Shown here piece after piece: positions 61,477 to 64,000 of a stretch of DNA of 64,000 nt. Within the stretch, counting starts at the first letter, position 1, and each line of letters opens with the position of its first letter. The position numbers were made by a program, and so were the translations under genes. Source of the stretch: JBHYDC01 sp051861205. Its GTDB lineage: Bacteria; Pseudomonadota; Alphaproteobacteria; Rhizobiales; Pleomorphomonadaceae. The stretch is from the NCBI GenBank assembly GCA_051861205.1, contig JBHYDC010000017.1, positions 33,588 to 97,587 on the forward strand, read 5' to 3'. The notes beneath the pieces were generated by a model. That model was not told the origin of the DNA. It made no database searches and saw only the letters and a program-made list of their open reading frames with translations.

Positions 61477-63474
61477 TCAACCGCCTGAATTGTCGGCGGC
61501 GGCTGCGTATTTGGCGGCGCTTTCACCGAGCAAGCTGTCGATGCGCGCTCGCTCGGTCTCGAACGACGCCAGAATCTCGCCTTTCAGAACGCGCCCGCGC
61601 GGCAGTTTCGTTCGCATCGGGTCAACCGGCGTGTTGTTGATGTGCACCTCATAGTGAAGGTGCGGACCGGTGGACAGGCCCGTGGAGCCGACATAGCCGA
61701 TGATCTGGCCTTGGCGCACGCTGATGCCTCGCTTGATGCCGGGGGCGAACCCGGTCTGGTGCGCATAGGCGCTGGCATAACCGTTGGTGTGCTGGATTTC
61801 GATGTAATTGCCGTAGCCGGACTTCCAGTCGGCATAGGTGATGACGCCGTCACCGGCTGCCATGATGGGCGTTCCGCGCGGGGCTGCCCAGTCCACGCCG
61901 GTATGAGCCCTGGTATAGCCAAGCAGCGGGTGCTTGCGCGAGCCGAACCCCGAGCGGAACGTGCCTCCAGACATCGGCTTGGGCAGAAGGAACTTCTTCG
62001 CGCTCTTGCCTTCGCTGTCGTAATAGTCGACCGACCCGTCGTCCGGCGCCTTATAGCGATAGAACCCGCGTTCTTTGCGACCTAGCTTGATGCTGCTGTA
62101 GACGATCTCGGAGGCTTCGGCCGTTTCAGCCTCGTCTTCGTCGAGGCTATACACAACCTCGATGGCATCGCCCGGTTGTACACGGGTGTAGAGGTCGAGG
62201 TCGAACGAGTAGATGCGAACCAACTCGTCGATGAGATCGGGGGACATGCCGTTCGACAGCGCCGTTTCGTAGAGGCTTTCGTAGAGGCGCGGGCGCGGCG
62301 AATCATCGATATCGGTCGTGTCGGTACCAAAAAGCTTGTCAGTGCCGGATCGGGGCTCGGCGGCAACCTCATAGCCCGTCGCATCGGACAGTTCGACGGT
62401 GCCCAGGTGAACATCGTCACGGTAGATCGACACCCGAACCGGACGATAGCGCCCGCTTTCCCCGCCCGCCTCGGAGCTCGTATCGGGAGCCAGCGCGATT
62501 CGCAGGCGATCCCCGGGGCGTAGCGCCTTCAGTTTCAGCTTCTCGCGAAACAGGTTGGCTATTTCGACGCTTTCATCGTCCGTCGCTTCATTATCGGTCA
62601 GAAGCTGCTCGATGGTTGCCCCTGCATCGGCTGTGACGGCCTTTTCTTCGGCATAGGCGAGCGGCTCGGGTGTTTCGGATATCGGCGTCGTCGGGATGAA
62701 GGAGACATTGGCAGCGGTGATGCTGACGCCGTAATCCTTCAACGACGGTGCTTGCGCAAAGCCGGCGTCGATGCGCGAGGGTGCCGCGAATGAAAGGGAT
62801 GCGACCGACACGGCCTGCCCACCCATGAAAGGGGCTGCTTCGCGTACAAGCTGTTCGGTTGCGGCCCCATCCAGTTCCACGAAGGGCTCCATCGTGGTGC
62901 TGTCGACGGGGAAGTCGACCTCCTTCAGCGCCATGTCACCGTCGACGTTGGCGCCATAGAGCGTGTCTTCGGCTGCGGATGGGGTCTCGACATTCGCATC
63001 GGCGAAGATGCGCAGCGGGTCATAAGGGGGAATCTCGTCGACCAATTCGCTCGCATTCGCGATCAGCGGCGCCGAAACCCGCGCAAATGGGCGCAACCGG
63101 ATCAGGGCGCGCTCTCCGCTGCGCGTGATCGTCGATACCTTCAAGATCTGGCGGTTCGGAAGATTGACCTGATCGGAGGTGAGAAGGTCGGATTTGGCGA
63201 CGAAATCAACGGGCTGGTTGATGCCGGCCTCACCGGAGAAGGTCGGCAGTTCGTCGATCGGCCGCGCGAGCGACTGCTGACCGTCGAGCGCGACATAAAG
63301 CGCGCCGCCCATGAGGGATGTCGACGCAAGGGCCGCAAGCACGGTTCCGGTGAGCCAGCGCAACGAAACACGTCGCCGATCCGGCGGGCCGGAACGGTTG
63401 TCGGACGTGACGAGCGGGGGCTCGTCGCCGAGATCGACGAGCACGGACGCGTGGTCAATCCAGACCGCGTTCAT
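61477..63474 (-). CDS. M23-family peptidoglycan endopeptidase, membrane-anchored
   Basis: A 665-residue envelope protein. A cytoplasmic N-terminus of about 40 residues is followed by one transmembrane segment (about 40-63). A long periplasmic region follows, with OapA/LysM-like stretches (LKALRPGDRLRIAL; VQPGDAIEVVYSL), and a C-terminal M23 LytM domain with its metal ligands in the HTGVDWAAPRGTPI and HLHYEVHIN motifs, like MepM. It would cut peptidoglycan cross-links during growth or division. Convergent with clpB. Confidence 0.92.
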   Translation of the reverse strand: MNAVWIDHASVLVDLGDEPPLVTSDNRSGPPDRRRVSLRWLTGTVLAALASTSLMGGALYVALDGQQSLARPIDELPTFSGEAGINQPVDFVAKSDLLTSDQVNLPNRQILKVSTITRSGERALIRLRPFARVSAPLIANASELVDEIPPYDPLRIFADANVETPSAAEDTLYGANVDGDMALKEVDFPVDSTTMEPFVELDGAATEQLVREAAPFMGGQAVSVASLSFAAPSRIDAGFAQAPSLKDYGVSITAANVSFIPTTPISETPEPLAYAEEKAVTADAGATIEQLLTDNEATDDESVEIANLFREKLKLKALRPGDRLRIALAPDTSSEAGGESGRYRPVRVSIYRDDVHLGTVELSDATGYEVAAEPRSGTDKLFGTDTTDIDDSPRPRLYESLYETALSNGMSPDLIDELVRIYSFDLDLYTRVQPGDAIEVVYSLDEDEAETAEASEIVYSSIKLGRKERGFYRYKAPDDGSVDYYDSEGKSAKKFLLPKPMSGGTFRSGFGSRKHPLLGYTRAHTGVDWAAPRGTPIMAAGDGVITYADWKSGYGNYIEIQHTNGYASAYAHQTGFAPGIKRGISVRQGQIIGYVGSTGLSTGPHLHYEVHINNTPVDPMRTKLPRGRVLKGEILASFETERARIDSLLGESAAKYAAAADNSGG

Positions 63475-63923
63475 AGGCCAACCTTACTCCGTGAAAGATC
63501 GGCGCTCGGACGAGCCCCGACGCGGAAGACCATGTTTGCAGCGATATCGCGCTGCCTTGAAAGCACCCCATGATACAAAATCAGGCCGTCCTACTTCCTG
63601 CCTCGCCGTGTTCAAGCGCCTATCCGATCAAAGCCGGTTTTCGGCTTGCTTCACAGCGGCGTGGTTCTCTCACGATGTCTCCGCCGGTTAAGGAGGAGCT
63701 AACCTTGAGGCTGACCGTTACGCCCTGTCAACATTTCCCATGACCGGAATTGCGTTGAAACATCACGACACACAGCAACATCACATGGGGAATTAGGGCT
63801 CGATTGGGGCGCCTCTGGGGCAAGCCGACACGATTTTGCTTAGCGCGTTAAGCGCCCGTTCTGGGTAGTAGCAGGCGGCTCGCGAGGCCGGGCTCCGTAT
63901 GTGACAGATTTTTGAAATCGATG
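63475..63923. other. Intergenic region at right end
   Basis: No gene supported. It contains GGTTA-N9-TAACC (63685-63703) and a perfect TTGACA box on the minus strand (63726-63731) that may belong to the M23 promoter, though its -10 partner is weak. Confidence 0.4.
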
Positions 63924-63956
63924 TTGACTTCGAAATTCCGTGGACCTATACCACGG
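63924..63956 (+). promoter_or_regulatory. Strong promoter-like sequence with a palindromic -10 region
   Basis: TTGACT, 17-nt spacer, TATACC, with the -10 box lying inside the dyad CCGTGG-ACCTATA-CCACGG (63938-63956). The gene it serves is beyond the window. A short frame from ATG 63921 is open to the edge but overlaps the promoter, so it is probably not a gene. Confidence 0.5.
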
Positions 63957-64000
63957 CCATCGACGGCGGCGCTGCGGCGACGTGGTGCCGGCGGGGTTGG

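Noticed and set aside
63921..64000. A short open frame starting at 63921
   Set aside because: It overlaps the -35 and -10 boxes of the edge promoter, lacks a ribosome site and is cut by the window.

Overview
This 64 kb window is a GC-rich chromosomal segment of an alphaproteobacterium, most likely of the order Hyphomicrobiales (Rhizobiales). The evidence is the gene content and order: aerobic cobaltochelatase genes cobS-cobT, a RirA-type iron regulator with cysteines at 91/99/105, a CarD regulator and a RpoH2-like sigma factor, IalB and DUF1223/DUF2147/DUF3108/DUF4167 proteins, and the long collinear block secA - parvulin - argJ - mutT - NDUFAF5-like methyltransferase - comF - grxC - nitrilase - DUF1178 - ubiG - lysC - ptsP - prfA - prmC - DUF4167 - clpB. 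I could not fix the genus. No prophage, insertion sequence, CRISPR array, plasmid function or rRNA gene is visible. One tRNA gene, tRNA-Arg(CCT), is present.

Layout. 1-6.7 kb: aroK (cut by the window edge), aroB, bolA, a J-domain protein, cobS, cobT and a phytase-like secreted protein. 6.7-13.7 kb: a YhhQ-type transporter, rpmB, a DUF3108 protein, a 0.7 kb intergenic region holding a dense GANTC array, a Suv3-like helicase overlapping an S4 RNA-binding gene, and fdxA. 13.7-18.4 kb: a candidate short RNA, carD, rpoH, an M48 lipoprotein protease and a nuclease-like secreted protein. 18.8-22.5 kb: the accessory-looking part, with tRNA-Arg, two truncated gene remnants meeting tail to tail, a SleB-type hydrolase, an orphan response regulator with a degenerate receiver, and a porin. 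The last two share a 17-bp upstream motif. 22.5-34 kb: htpG, redox and exporter genes, leuD, argC, small proteins, thpR, rlmN, ialB, an ECF sigma factor without an adjacent anti-sigma, and YkvA. 34-63.5 kb: PAP2, argG, LysE, typA, rirA, secA and the conserved block listed above, ending with an M23 endopeptidase. A strong promoter-like sequence lies at the right edge and its gene is outside the window.

How the genes work together. Most are housekeeping: the shikimate pathway (aroK/B), arginine (argC, argG, argJ), leucine (leuD) and aspartate-family (lysC) synthesis, cobalamin cobalt insertion (cobS/T), ubiquinone (ubiG), translation (rpmB, rlmN, prfA, prmC, typA), protein quality control (htpG, clpB, M48, PPIase, rpoH), secretion (secA) and the nitrogen PTS (ptsP). 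I did not find a clear new multi-gene system. The strongest unexplained signals are in non-coding DNA: the 21-bp-periodic GANTC array at 9.2-9.3 kb, the shared regulator/porin motif, the promoter-terminator pair at 13.8 kb, and the apparently leaderless rirA promoter.
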